A stretch of 64,000 nt of DNA. Source: JANPBY01 sp963851405 (lineage in GTDB: Bacteria > Actinomycetota > Actinomycetes > DATJPE01). Positions 33,793 through 42,791 of this stretch are shown one piece after another (position 1 is the stretch's first letter; every line of letters begins with the position of its first letter). The DNA lies in NCBI GenBank assembly GCA_963851405.1, contig CAWKPB010000007.1, forward strand, positions 186,001 through 250,000, read 5' to 3'. The notes under the pieces were generated by a model. The model had not been told where the DNA came from. It did not search any database and saw only the letters and a program-made list of their open reading frames with translations. The position numbers and the translations under genes are program-made.

Positions 33793-35211
33793 ATGAGCAC
33801 CGTGGCCGGTGTCGACTCCTCGACCCAGTCGGTCAAGGTCGTCGTCCGCGATGCGGAGACCGGAGCGCTGGTCCGGTCAGCAAAGGCCACCCACCCGGAC
33901 GGCACCGAGGTCCACCCGCAGGCTTGGTGGGCTGCCCTCAACGAGGCCATCGCTTCGGTGGGGGGCCTCGATGACGTCGCCGGCCTCGCGGTCGCAGGTC
34001 AACAGCACGGCATGGTCTGTCTGGGTGAGGACGGCGAGGTCGTGCGACCCGCGCTGCTGTGGAACGACACGCGCTCATCCGACGCCGCCGCTGACCTGGT
34101 TGCCGAGCTCGGCGGCGGGGCGATAGGGAAGGCCGCCTGGGCGGAGGCGGTCGGCTCAGTCCCTGTGGCGTCCTTCACGGTCACCAAACTCCGGTGGCTG
34201 GCAACCAACGAGCCGGAGTCGGTGGCCCGTACGGCTGCTGTGTGTCTGCCCCACGACTGGCTCACCTGGAAGCTGTCCGGGACCAGTGATCTGGCTGCGT
34301 TGACGACCGACCGCAGCGACGCCAGCGGGACGGGCTATTGGTCGCCGGCCGCCGGTGAGTACCGACCGGAGCTCTTGGTCCGCGCTCTCGGCCGCGAGCC
34401 GGCCGTTCCCCGCGTGCTCGGCCCCTGCGAGGCCGCAGGCACCACGGCATCGGGGGTCGTTCTTGGCCCTGGATCAGGCGACAACGCGGGAGCCGCTCTC
34501 GGGCTCGGAGCACGACGCGGCGATGTCGTCGTCTCCATCGGAACCTCCGGGACGGTCTTCGCGGTGTCCCAAGTGCCCGCCGCGGATGCGACGGGAGCAG
34601 TAGCCGGTTTTGCGGACGCGTCCGGGCTCTTCTTGCCACTGGTGGCGACGCTCAATGCCGCCCGGGTCCTCGATGCGACGGCCGCGATGTTGGGCGTGCC
34701 CCTTGATCGGCTCAGCGCTCTGGCCCTGTCTGCTCCCTCGGGTAGCGACGGACTCGTCGTCGTTCCCTATCTCGAGGGGGAGCGCACGCCCGACCTGCCC
34801 CACGCCACCGGTGCGCTGCACGGATGGCGTCTCGCGACGTCGACGCCCGCTCATCTGGCTCGCGCCGCGGTTGAAGGCATGCTCTGCGGCATCGCCGATG
34901 GGCTCGATGCGTTGGTGGCTCAGGGTGCTGCCGTCGATCGAGTCGTCTTGATCGGAGGCGGCGCGCGGTCAGAAGCCGTACGCCAGATCGCCCCGGCCAT
35001 CTTGGGCCGCCCGGTGCTCGTGCCGACCCCTGGGGAGTACGTCGCTGACGGGGCTGCCCGGCAAGCCGCGTGGGTGTTGTCGGGAGACGCGGCCCCGCCG
35101 GAGTGGGCCACCTCGGCAACCCAGCTCTATGAGGCTGACGCGGCCCCTCGCGTGCGCGCCCGCTATTCAGAAGTGCAGGGTTTGACGGCAGACTCGAGGC
35201 ATGAGTGCTGA
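33793..35211 (+). CDS. xylB: Xylulokinase
   Basis: 472 aa FGGY kinase making xylulose 5-phosphate. VAGVDSSTQSVKVVV (phosphate loop), GLAVAGQQHGMV, LLWNDTRSS, a DRSDASGTGYWS segment, VSIGTSGTVFA (second phosphate loop), and IGGGARSEAVRQI. AGGAGG lies 7 bp before the ATG. Its end overlaps the MBL gene by 11 bp. The product joins the pentose phosphate pathway, with rpiA at 4935 acting in the same route. Confidence 0.95.
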   Translation: MSTVAGVDSSTQSVKVVVRDAETGALVRSAKATHPDGTEVHPQAWWAALNEAIASVGGLDDVAGLAVAGQQHGMVCLGEDGEVVRPALLWNDTRSSDAAADLVAELGGGAIGKAAWAEAVGSVPVASFTVTKLRWLATNEPESVARTAAVCLPHDWLTWKLSGTSDLAALTTDRSDASGTGYWSPAAGEYRPELLVRALGREPAVPRVLGPCEAAGTTASGVVLGPGSGDNAGAALGLGARRGDVVVSIGTSGTVFAVSQVPAADATGAVAGFADASGLFLPLVATLNAARVLDATAAMLGVPLDRLSALALSAPSGSDGLVVVPYLEGERTPDLPHATGALHGWRLATSTPAHLARAAVEGMLCGIADGLDALVAQGAAVDRVVLIGGGARSEAVRQIAPAILGRPVLVPTPGEYVADGAARQAAWVLSGDAAPPEWATSATQLYEADAAPRVRARYSEVQGLTADSRHEC

Positions 35212-35764
35212 GCTGACCGTTCTTACCGATGGCTATGCAGACGACCGCGTGGCCAGCACCGTCACGCTCATCCGAGACGGTGACGCCATCGTCGTGGTTG
35301 ATCCAGGCATGGTGTCCGCCCGTTCGAAGATCCTAGATCCGTTGGTGGACCTAGGGATTTCGTCCGATGACGTCACCGATGTGGTCTTCAGCCACCACCA
35401 CCCTGACCACACAGTGAATGCAGCCCTGTTCCAGCAAGCTCGGATCCATGATTTTCAGGCCACCTATGAGAACGACGTCTGGACCGACCGCGCCCCTGAC
35501 GATCCGCACCTCACTCCTTCGATCCAGTTGCTCCTGACGCCCGGGCACACCGCCGAAGACATCACCACCGCGGTGGAGACGGCCGAGGGTCTCGTGGTTC
35601 TGACTCACTTGTGGTGGTCCGCCGAGGGCCCTGCTGATGATCCGTTCGCACCCGATCGCGACCAGCTCCGCGCCTCGCGCGAAGCGGTGTTGGCCATGTC
35701 GCCCGTACTCATCGTTCCTGGGCACGGTGCTGCTTTCGTGGTGACGCGCGACCTCGTCGTCTAG
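35201..35764 (+). CDS. MBL-fold metallohydrolase (MBLAC1-like)
   Basis: 187 aa. Metal-binding signature FSHHHPDHTVNA (HxHxDH variant), TPGHTAEDI, and a C-terminal IVPGHG. Short single-domain MBL resembling MBLAC1-type nucleases/thioesterases. Start ATG 35201 lies inside the end of xylB, implying co-translation. The link to xylose use is positional only. Confidence 0.82.
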   Translation: MSAELTVLTDGYADDRVASTVTLIRDGDAIVVVDPGMVSARSKILDPLVDLGISSDDVTDVVFSHHHPDHTVNAALFQQARIHDFQATYENDVWTDRAPDDPHLTPSIQLLLTPGHTAEDITTAVETAEGLVVLTHLWWSAEGPADDPFAPDRDQLRASREAVLAMSPVLIVPGHGAAFVVTRDLVV

Positions 35765-35772
35765 GCGAGCGG

Positions 35773-37143
35773 TCAGGCGATTTCCGCGAGGAACTCCCGG
35801 AAGCGATCGATGTACTCGTCGACATCCGGCTCATCGTGCGCCACGGAGACCGTGGGGCCGAGCCACCAGCCCGATTCCCACACGCCTCGGTTAGCCATCC
35901 AGACCCGGATCAGCGACCGGAGTGCTGGGTCGTCGTTGGCCCGGGCCTCAGTGGAGTTCCTGGCCGGTGTTGCACCGAACCCGTAGTACGCGTGAGTTCC
36001 CATGCGCGCGACGGACCAGGGCATGCCCGCGACGTCAATCGCTTCCTGAAGACCATCCGCCATGCGCTCTCCGAGGGCGCGGGCGCGGTCGAAGGCCTCG
36101 ACGGTGAGCACCTCGAGGAGCGCCGCTCGACCCGCTGCCATTGACAGCGCATTGGCGAACAGCGTTCCGCCCGAGGCGATCTCTTCGGCGGAGGCCTCAC
36201 CTGCGGCGAGCACGTGGCGACTGGTCGGGCCGATCCGCGCGGCGATCTCGTCAGTCATCCCGTACGCACCCAGGGGAACGCCCGCGGCGATGGACTTGCC
36301 GATCGTGAACAGGTCGGCCGTCAGTCCCAGGTCCTGGGAGATGCCGCCATAGGCGCCCACGAGGGTGTGGGTCTCGTCCAAGGCGAGGAGCGTTCCGCTG
36401 GCCGCAGTGAGCTGCCGCAGCGCCTCGGGGTAGCCCGGATCTGGATGAATGATGCCGGCGTTGGTCATGACCGGTTCAGTGAGGACTAGGGCGACGTCTT
36501 GTGGAGCGAGAGCAGCCTCGAGGGCTCGGACATCGTTGAACGGAACGATCTTGGCCTGGCCGGTGACCGAGCTGGGCAGTCCTCGCTCCTCGCGAACGAT
36601 GCGGCCGTCCTCGAGAACCACGAGGGTCGCGTCGCCATGGCCGTGGTACTTACCGTCGAACAGGATCAGCGTCTCGCGCCCGGTCAGCGCACGAGCAATC
36701 CGAATGACCTCGGTGTTTGCCTGAGTGGCGGACAAGGTGAACTGCCACTTGGGGTACCCGTACCGATCCGCGAGGTGCTCGGCGACGATGGGTGCGTCCT
36801 CAGTGGGGAGCACGAAGTGATTCCCCTGGGCCATGCGCTGGGCCACCGCGGTGACGACTGGTGGCGGCGCGTGGCCGCAAAACACGCTCATGTCCCCGAG
36901 ATACATGTCCAGGTAGGCACGCCCGTCGACGTCGCTGAACCGGGCGCCAGCGCCCTCGTGCACGACCACAGGTGGGTGCTCGTAGAGCGACTCCATCCAG
37001 GACATGGGGACCCCCCGCGGCATCACCCGTCGGCCGCGTTCCAGAAGGGCCATCGACGTGGGGTGCTCGCGTTCGAACCGTGCGCTCTCGAAGGCGAGCA
37101 CGGACGCAACGCGTTCGGGTGGCGCCCAGGTCCGGTCGGCCAT
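35773..37143 (-). CDS. Class III aminotransferase (glutamate-1-semialdehyde aminomutase-like)
   Basis: 456 aa PLP enzyme. FDGKYHGHGD, LALDETHTLVGAYGG (Asp pairing to PLP nitrogen) and DLFTIGKSIAAGVPLGAYG (Schiff-base Lys). It resembles HemL-type enzymes but the N-terminus MSWMESLYEHPPVVVHEG and the context (no hem genes) suggest a different amine substrate, so I do not call it hemL. ATG start 37143; the stop is close to and convergent with the MBL gene. Confidence 0.8.
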   Translation of the reverse strand: MADRTWAPPERVASVLAFESARFEREHPTSMALLERGRRVMPRGVPMSWMESLYEHPPVVVHEGAGARFSDVDGRAYLDMYLGDMSVFCGHAPPPVVTAVAQRMAQGNHFVLPTEDAPIVAEHLADRYGYPKWQFTLSATQANTEVIRIARALTGRETLILFDGKYHGHGDATLVVLEDGRIVREERGLPSSVTGQAKIVPFNDVRALEAALAPQDVALVLTEPVMTNAGIIHPDPGYPEALRQLTAASGTLLALDETHTLVGAYGGISQDLGLTADLFTIGKSIAAGVPLGAYGMTDEIAARIGPTSRHVLAAGEASAEEIASGGTLFANALSMAAGRAALLEVLTVEAFDRARALGERMADGLQEAIDVAGMPWSVARMGTHAYYGFGATPARNSTEARANDDPALRSLIRVWMANRGVWESGWWLGPTVSVAHDEPDVDEYIDRFREFLAEIA

Positions 37144-37238
37144 GTGCCGCAGCCTGACACACGCGTCGGGGCGGGGCGAGAGTCCGCATGATGCGCCTCG
37201 CCAGGCTCGACGGGGTTGACGACACCCGGCTGGAACAT

Positions 37239-37276
37239 GCCAAGGGCGGTCGACCCGTGGGTCGACCGCCCTTGGC
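37239..37276 (-). terminator. Strong terminator hairpin
   Basis: Perfect 18-bp inverted repeat, arms GCCAAGGGCGGTCGACCC and its complement, 2-nt centre, 16 bp downstream of the SHOCT gene stop on the minus strand. Confidence 0.85.
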
Positions 37277-37292
37277 GAGGTGAATCAGCGAA

Positions 37293-37679
37293 TCAGGCGA
37301 GGGCCTTGGCCTTGAGGGCCGCGAACTCCTCATCAGTGATCGCGCCAGAGTCGTGGAGCTTCTTGGCTTCCCCGATCTGGTCGGCGGCGGACTTGCCGCC
37401 CTGGTCGGCCACGATGGCGTTGGCGTACTCAACCTGCTGCTGCTGGTACTTCTGCGCAGACTTGACGGCACGCTCCTGCATTCCGCCGCCACGCGCGATG
37501 ACGTAGACCAGCATGGTGATGAGCGGGATGAACAGCAGCACGATGATCCAGGCGGCCTTGGCCCAGCCCGACATGTCGTCGCTGCGGAAGAGGTCGGTGA
37601 TGACCGTGAAGATCATCATGAAGTAGATGATGAAGAAGAACAGGGCGATCAGGTACCAGAGGAAGTCCCCTGCGTTCAT
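37293..37679 (-). CDS. Membrane protein with PLDc_N-like helices and SHOCT domain
   Basis: 128 aa from ATG 37679. Two hydrophobic helices (FLWYLIALFFFIIYFMMIFTVI and AAWIIVLLFIPLITMLVYVIAR) separated by a short DLFRSDDMSGW loop, a Gln-rich linker (KYQQQQVEYANAI), then the SHOCT C-terminus KKLHDSGAITDEEFAALKAKAL. SHOCT domains occur in many actinobacterial membrane proteins and appear to mediate oligomerisation. No enzyme function. Confidence 0.85.
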   Translation of the reverse strand: MNAGDFLWYLIALFFFIIYFMMIFTVITDLFRSDDMSGWAKAAWIIVLLFIPLITMLVYVIARGGGMQERAVKSAQKYQQQQVEYANAIVADQGGKSAADQIGEAKKLHDSGAITDEEFAALKAKALA

Positions 37680-37863
37680 GTTGGTTGGCCTCTCGAGTCG
37701 GCGCAGTCCTTTGCTGCGCGCTTGCGGCTGATTATGTCGCAGATGACCGGAGTTTCCGAACTGCCCGGAGGGGCGATGCGCCCACACGCCCATCCCTTCG
37801 CTAAGTTTCGGCCGTGACCGTGTCGGGGTTCGGGCTAGACGACCGCGCGATCGGTGTCGCCCG

Positions 37864-38970
37864 GTGAAGGTGGTTGTCCCCGTCGAACAGCGACCCGGTG
37901 AGCGCCGGGTTGCTGCGGTCCCGGACACCGTCACCCGTCTGGTTAAGGCCGGCCTTGACGTGGTGGTCGAGTCGGGTGCCGGTCGCTGGGCACAGTGCGA
38001 GGACGCCGCCTACGAGGCCGCCGGCGCTGTCGTCCGGTCCGGAGACGCCCTTGCGGAGGCAAACGTCGTGCTCCACGTCTCACCCCTGACGGCTGAGCAG
38101 ATCTCACGGCTGGCCGCCGGGACCGTCACCATCGGATTCCTCGCACCAGCCGCCAATAACGAGGGCGTACGAGCTGCGCGCGATGCCGGGGTGACCGCGT
38201 TCGCGGTGGAGCTCCTGCCGCGGATCTCCAGGGCCCAGTCCATGGACGCACTCACGTCCCAGGCTCTGGTCGCGGGGTACCGCGCCGCCTTGGTGGCCGC
38301 CGACCGGCTTCCCACCTTCTTCCCGTTGCTGATGACCGCCGCGGGCACCATCAAGCCGGCCCGTGTCGTCGTGCTCGGCGCCGGCGTAGCGGGACTACAG
38401 GCGATCGCCACGGCCAAGCGCTTGGGTGCGGTCGTGCAGGCTTATGACGTACGCCCTTCGTCGGCGGACGAAGTGCGCTCGATGGGCGCCACGTTCATCG
38501 AGCTAGACCTTGAGTCGCTGGAGGGCGCGGGTGGCTACGCGCGGGAGATGGGTGAGGAGCGCGCCGCACGTCAGCGTGAGTTGCTGACGCCGTACCTGGT
38601 GGCAGCCGATGCTGTGATCACGACCGCGGCCATCCCGGGGCGCCCGGCACCGACGCTGGTGACCCGCGCGATGGTCGAGGCGATGAAGCCCGGCTCCGTG
38701 GTGGTCGACCTCGCCGCCGAGAGCGGCGGGAACGTCGAAGGCTCGGTCGCAGGTGAGGAGATCCTGATCGACGGCGTCACGGTGTGGGGTGGGCGGGACG
38801 TCCCGTCGCAGATGCCCGTCGATGCGAGCCGCCTGTACGCCCGCAATGTCAACGACCTGTTGCTGCTGATGACCGAGGACGGGGTGGTGACTCCCGACTG
38901 GGAGGACGAGATCACCGCGGGCTGTTGGGTCACGCGCGAGGGCGCCGTCCGCGAAGGGGTGACGGTATGA
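37864..38970 (+). CDS. pntAA: NAD(P) transhydrogenase alpha subunit, part 1
   Basis: 368 aa, soluble NAD(H)-binding dI. VVLGAGVAGLQAIATAKRLGA (Rossmann motif), RPSSADEVRSMGA, and VVDLAAESGGNVEG. Proton-translocating transhydrogenase makes NADPH from NADH using proton-motive force. GTG start at 37864. Its stop overlaps the pntAB start (ATGA). Confidence 0.93.
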   Translation: MKVVVPVEQRPGERRVAAVPDTVTRLVKAGLDVVVESGAGRWAQCEDAAYEAAGAVVRSGDALAEANVVLHVSPLTAEQISRLAAGTVTIGFLAPAANNEGVRAARDAGVTAFAVELLPRISRAQSMDALTSQALVAGYRAALVAADRLPTFFPLLMTAAGTIKPARVVVLGAGVAGLQAIATAKRLGAVVQAYDVRPSSADEVRSMGATFIELDLESLEGAGGYAREMGEERAARQRELLTPYLVAADAVITTAAIPGRPAPTLVTRAMVEAMKPGSVVVDLAAESGGNVEGSVAGEEILIDGVTVWGGRDVPSQMPVDASRLYARNVNDLLLLMTEDGVVTPDWEDEITAGCWVTREGAVREGVTV

Positions 38971-39251
38971 GCCAGAGCATGGCGTTGCTGACGATCTTCG
39001 TGCTTTCGGTGTTCATCGGTTTCGAGGTGGTCTCCAAGGTCTCGACCACACTCCACACCCCATTGATGTCCGGGGCCAACGCGATTCATGGGGTGATCCT
39101 CGTCGGGGCGATCATCGTCACCGGCGAGGCCGACGACACCCTCGGTCTGGTGCTCGGCCTGACCGCGATCGTGCTCGCCACGGTGAACATGATCGGCGGC
39201 TTCGTCGTCACCGACCGGATGCTCGAGATGTTCAAGGGCAAGAAGAAGTGA
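38967..39251 (+). CDS. pntAB: NAD(P) transhydrogenase alpha subunit, part 2
   Basis: 94 aa membrane dII piece with three helices (LLTIFVLSVFIGFEVVSKV, ANAIHGVILVGAIIVTG and TAIVLATVNMIGGFVV). The split alpha chain is typical of actinobacteria. Overlaps pntAA by ATGA and pntB by GTGA. Confidence 0.93.
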   Translation: MSQSMALLTIFVLSVFIGFEVVSKVSTTLHTPLMSGANAIHGVILVGAIIVTGEADDTLGLVLGLTAIVLATVNMIGGFVVTDRMLEMFKGKKK

Positions 39252-40627
39252 CCGAGACCTGGGTAGCGCTCGCCTATTTGGTGGCGGCCGTCTGCTTCAT
39301 CCTGGCGCTCAAGGGATTGTCGTCGCCCCGAACGGCCCGTCGCGGGAACCTGATCGGCGCCTTCGGAGCCGTACTCGCCGTGGTGACCGTCCTGGTCAGC
39401 GAGGAGCTCGAGCACCTGCCGCTGATCCTGGGTGGGATCGCGGTCGGAGCGGTTGTCGCAGTCCCGGCGGCGCGACGTGTTCAGATGACCGCGATGCCAC
39501 AGCTGGTGGCGCTGTTCAACGGAGTCGGCGGCGGCGCCGCGGCGATCGTGGCCGCGCTCGAGGTGCCCAAGGCCGACGGCGGCTTCCCTCTCGTCGCCTC
39601 GTTGTTCACGGTGATCGTCGGAAGCGTGTCGTTCTCCGGTTCGATCATCACCTACCTCAAGCTGCAAGAGGTCATGACGACCCGCCCCGTCGTGTGGCCG
39701 GCGCACGCCTTCTTGTTCGGCGGTTCGCTCGTGGGTGCGGTGGCCTTGTCGGTGTGGGTGTTCTCCCTCGACGGGACCGGGGACCAGGCGGCGTACGGCG
39801 TCGTCGGCATCGCCTTGCTGGCGCTACTCGCCGGTGTGCTGTTCGTCCTGCCGGTGGGTGGAGCTGACGTTCCGATCGTCATCTCGCTGCTCAACGCGTT
39901 CACCGGGCTGGCGGTGGCCGCGTCCGGTTACGTGCTCGGCAACGTGCTGCTGCTCGTGGCGGGCACGCTCGTGGGTGCGTCGGGCACGATCCTGACCCGC
40001 TTGATGGCCCAGGCCATGGGCCGCCCCATCACCTCGACGCTGTTCGGCGCCCTGACGGCGACCTCCACCGCTGGTTCGGCCGGTGCCGGCGCAGACCGAC
40101 CGGTTCGCTCCGCGAGCCCCGACGACGTGGCGATCCTGCTCAACTACGCGCAGAAGGTCATCGTGGTCCCGGGGTACGGCCTGGCGGTGGCCCAGGCGCA
40201 GCACACCGTGCGCGAGCTGGCCGACATGTTGCAGGACAGGGGCGTGGAGGTGCTGTACGGCATCCACCCGGTCGCCGGCCGGATGCCAGGACACATGAAC
40301 GTGCTGCTCGCGGAGGCGAACGTCCCGTACGAGCAGCTGAAAGAAATGGACGAAGTCAATCCACAGTTCGGGACAACCGACGTTGTCCTGGTGATCGGCG
40401 CCAACGACGTAGTTAACCCCGCTGCTCGTACGCCGGGCACCCCCATCTCGGGCATGCCGATCCTCGACGTCGACGAGGCGCAGAACGTCATCTTCTTGAA
40501 GCGCTCGATGCGACCCGGCTTTGCGGGCATCGAAAACGAGTTGCTCTACAACCAGAAGACGACGCTGCTTTTCGGCGACGCCAAGGACTCCCTGACGAAG
40601 GTCGTGGCCTCGCTCAAGGCCCTTTGA
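39248..40627 (+). CDS. pntB: NAD(P) transhydrogenase beta subunit
   Basis: 459 aa. About eight or nine membrane helices, then the NADP(H)-binding dIII: VIVVPGYGLAVAQAQHTVRELADML, GIHPVAGRMPGHMNVLLAEA, VVLVIGANDVVNPAA, IFLKRSMRPGFAGIENELLY. GTG start 39248. Third gene of a tight operon. Confidence 0.95.
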   Translation: MTETWVALAYLVAAVCFILALKGLSSPRTARRGNLIGAFGAVLAVVTVLVSEELEHLPLILGGIAVGAVVAVPAARRVQMTAMPQLVALFNGVGGGAAAIVAALEVPKADGGFPLVASLFTVIVGSVSFSGSIITYLKLQEVMTTRPVVWPAHAFLFGGSLVGAVALSVWVFSLDGTGDQAAYGVVGIALLALLAGVLFVLPVGGADVPIVISLLNAFTGLAVAASGYVLGNVLLLVAGTLVGASGTILTRLMAQAMGRPITSTLFGALTATSTAGSAGAGADRPVRSASPDDVAILLNYAQKVIVVPGYGLAVAQAQHTVRELADMLQDRGVEVLYGIHPVAGRMPGHMNVLLAEANVPYEQLKEMDEVNPQFGTTDVVLVIGANDVVNPAARTPGTPISGMPILDVDEAQNVIFLKRSMRPGFAGIENELLYNQKTTLLFGDAKDSLTKVVASLKAL

Positions 40628-40647
40628 CCGCGACGACTCGGTGCGGG

Positions 40648-41283
40648 CTAGACGACGCCGTAGAGGCGATCTCCTGCGTCACCGAGCCCGGGCACGATGT
40701 AGCCCTGCTCGTTGAGTCTGTCGTCCAAGCCGGCCGTGACGACGAACACGGGCGCATCCGGCCCCAGTTCAGCCTCGACGCGATCCACCCCTTCGGGTGC
40801 GGCCAGGAGGCAGACCGCGGTCACATCGGCTGCGCCCCGATCCAGGAGCAGCCGTACGGCAGCGACCAGCGTCCCGCCGGTCGCGAGCATCGGGTCGAGC
40901 ACGTAGCACTGCCGGCCGGTTAGGTCCTCCGGAATTCGGTTCGCGTACGTCGTGGCCATCAAGGTCTCCTCGTCTCGGACCATCCCGAGGAAGCCGACCT
41001 CCGCGGTCGGGAGCAGCCGTTGCATGCCGTCCAGCATCCCCAGCCCGGCGCGGAGGATGGGGACGACGAGCGGTTTAGGCGAAGCCAGTCGCACGCCGGT
41101 CGCGACTGCGACAGGCGTCGTGACCTCGACCGTCTCGGTGCGCACGTCACGGGTCGCTTCGTAGGCCAGCAGCGTCACCAGTTCGTCCGCCAGCCGGCGG
41201 AACGTGGGTGAGTCGGTGCGTTGGTCCCGTAGCGCGGTGAGCTTGTGGGCGATGAGCGGGTGGTCGACGACGAGGGTGCGCAT
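40648..41283 (-). CDS. upp: Uracil phosphoribosyltransferase
   Basis: 210 aa. Converts uracil and PRPP to UMP (pyrimidine salvage). PRPP motif VLDPMLATGGTLVAAV; RAGLGMLDGMQRLLP; C-terminal GYIVPGLGDAGDRLYG uracil-binding segment. ATG at 41283. Convergent with pntB. Confidence 0.96.
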   Translation of the reverse strand: MRTLVVDHPLIAHKLTALRDQRTDSPTFRRLADELVTLLAYEATRDVRTETVEVTTPVAVATGVRLASPKPLVVPILRAGLGMLDGMQRLLPTAEVGFLGMVRDEETLMATTYANRIPEDLTGRQCYVLDPMLATGGTLVAAVRLLLDRGAADVTAVCLLAAPEGVDRVEAELGPDAPVFVVTAGLDDRLNEQGYIVPGLGDAGDRLYGVV

Positions 41284-41389
41284 GGCGGCGAGGCTAGCGG
41301 CCCAGAACAGCGCGCACGGCCGCGGCGAGGAAGTTGGCCTCTGCGCCAACACCCTGCCGATCGCGGCCTGCGTCTGCGACGATGCGGCC

Positions 41390-41884
41390 ATGGCAGCCGA
41401 TGCGGACTCCGGCGTGGACTTCGCGCTTGTCGTCGCCCGCGAAGACGGCGCCTGGCAGGTCGATGTACTGCCACCGAAGGCCGGAGAGAGCCTGGATACG
41501 TTTCTGCACGCCCTCAGGCAACAGATCGGCGAGGGTTCGACGCTCGGTTTCGTCTCGGTTGCTGAGGACTTCTTCATCGCTGCCCGCGTTCTTGCCGATG
41601 ACGTGCGCTTGCTGGTGTCCGACGTGGCTGCGGCCGGCGACTGGCCACTGCCGGCGGACGTACTCGACCACCTCGGCCTGGATGAACCCGAAGGCGCTGA
41701 CCTCGACGAGGTGACGCCGGGCGGTGATCTGGCGATCTTCGACGACCTTGGGTTGCCGACCATGGAGATGGCCATGCTGTGCGACAACCTCGATCTCTAC
41801 CCCGATGAGCAGATCGCGACTGTCGCGGCGCGCCTGGGGTTTGGGGAGCAGTTCGAGGTGGCCATCGATGCCGTGCTCGACTGA
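41390..41884 (+). CDS. tRNA adenosine deaminase-associated protein
   Basis: 164 aa acidic protein, a conserved companion of tadA in actinobacteria. Start ATG 41390 (MAADADSGVDFALVVAREDGAWQV). Conserved middle FVSVAEDFFIAARV and C-terminal LAIFDDLGLPTMEMAMLCDN. No known catalytic motif. 11 bp upstream of tadA, so co-transcribed; a role assisting tRNA editing is assumed from location only. Confidence 0.82.
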   Translation: MAADADSGVDFALVVAREDGAWQVDVLPPKAGESLDTFLHALRQQIGEGSTLGFVSVAEDFFIAARVLADDVRLLVSDVAAAGDWPLPADVLDHLGLDEPEGADLDEVTPGGDLAIFDDLGLPTMEMAMLCDNLDLYPDEQIATVAARLGFGEQFEVAIDAVLD

Positions 41885-41895
41885 GCGGCGGAATC

Positions 41896-42384
41896 GTGGC
41901 GGTGCTTGACGTCTACGCGTCCTGGGTACGGCTCGCGCTGGACGAGGCCGCGTCGGCTCCGGCGCACCGCGACGTACCGATCGGTGCCGTAGTCATCGAC
42001 TCGGCCGGCGTGGTTGTCGGACGCGGGGCCAATGACCGCGAGGGCTCGGGGGACCCAACCGCTCACGCCGAGCTGTTGGCGTTGCGATCGGCGGCGCAAA
42101 GCCTTGCGCAGTGGCGGCTGTCCGGCTGCACGCTGGTCGTCACTCTCGAGCCCTGCACCATGTGTGCCGGCGCAGCGACCCTGGCGCGAGTCGACCGGGT
42201 GGTGTTCGGCGCCTGGAACCCCGATGCGGGTGCGGCTGGTTCGCTGTGGGATGTGTTGCGCGACCGGCGGCTCAATCACCGACCCGAAGTGATCGGAGGC
42301 GTTCTCGCCGAGGAATGCCGTGCGCTTCTCAGTGATTGGTTCGCCGAGCAGCGCGCAGCCGGTGGTGCCCCCGAGGTTTTCTGA
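41896..42384 (+). CDS. tadA: tRNA-specific adenosine deaminase
   Basis: 162 aa. Edits A34 to inosine in tRNA-Arg(ACG), present at 6775 in this window. Zinc site: HAE (in PTAHAELLAL) and PCTMC (TLEPCTMCAGA). RVVFGAWNPDAGAAGS is the usual core. GTG start at 41896. Immediately upstream of tRNA-Ser(CGA). Confidence 0.94.
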   Translation: MAVLDVYASWVRLALDEAASAPAHRDVPIGAVVIDSAGVVVGRGANDREGSGDPTAHAELLALRSAAQSLAQWRLSGCTLVVTLEPCTMCAGAATLARVDRVVFGAWNPDAGAAGSLWDVLRDRRLNHRPEVIGGVLAEECRALLSDWFAEQRAAGGAPEVF

Positions 42385-42415
42385 GGCGGTTTGCCGCTCG
42401 GGTACCCTCGTCCGC

Positions 42416-42505
42416 GGTGGCGTGTCCGAGCGGCCGAAGGAGCACGCCTCGAAAGCGTGTGAGGGGGCAACCTCTCCGTGGGTTCAAATCCCACCGCCAC
42501 CGCCA
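42416..42505 (+). tRNA. tRNA-Ser(CGA)
   Basis: Class II tRNA. Acceptor GGTGGCG (42416-42422) with CGCCACC (42495-42501), discriminator G, CCA at 42503-42505. Anticodon CGA at 42450-42452; long variable arm with GAGGGGGCAACCTC. Confidence 0.96.
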
Positions 42506-42791
42506 CGTTCTCCTGTGCTGCTAGCCGGGCCCGTCCTAGATGTTCTTGCGGGATTCGATCCTGGCTCGCTGCCGTTCGAGCCCAACCCGGTCGTGAACTG
42601 CGAGCACCGAGCCTTCCGAGTTGGCGTCATGGCTCCGGATTGATGGATTGACCGCAGGCTCCGCCCGGATGACCGCTGCTGGGCTTGAGGTTTGGGACAG
42701 GCCCTTGCCAGACCTCGGGGGCAGCAGCCAGGGTTGAGCGTCGTACATGTTCGGTAGCGAAGTAGGTCTATGAGCCGCGGAGGAGAAGGCC
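42506..42791. other. Intergenic, no gene recognised
   Basis: About 286 bp after tRNA-Ser(CGA). A minus-strand frame runs through it but its residues are not family-like and it continues into the next gene. No integrase or att direct repeat of the tRNA end was found. Confidence 0.4.

Noticed and set aside
35773..37143. hemL (glutamate-1-semialdehyde aminomutase)
   Set aside because: Similarity is to the class III fold in general; no heme genes are nearby and the N-terminus differs, so only the family is claimed.
42506..42791. tRNA-linked integration site after tRNA-Ser(CGA)
   Set aside because: No integrase and no duplicate of the tRNA 3' end were found.
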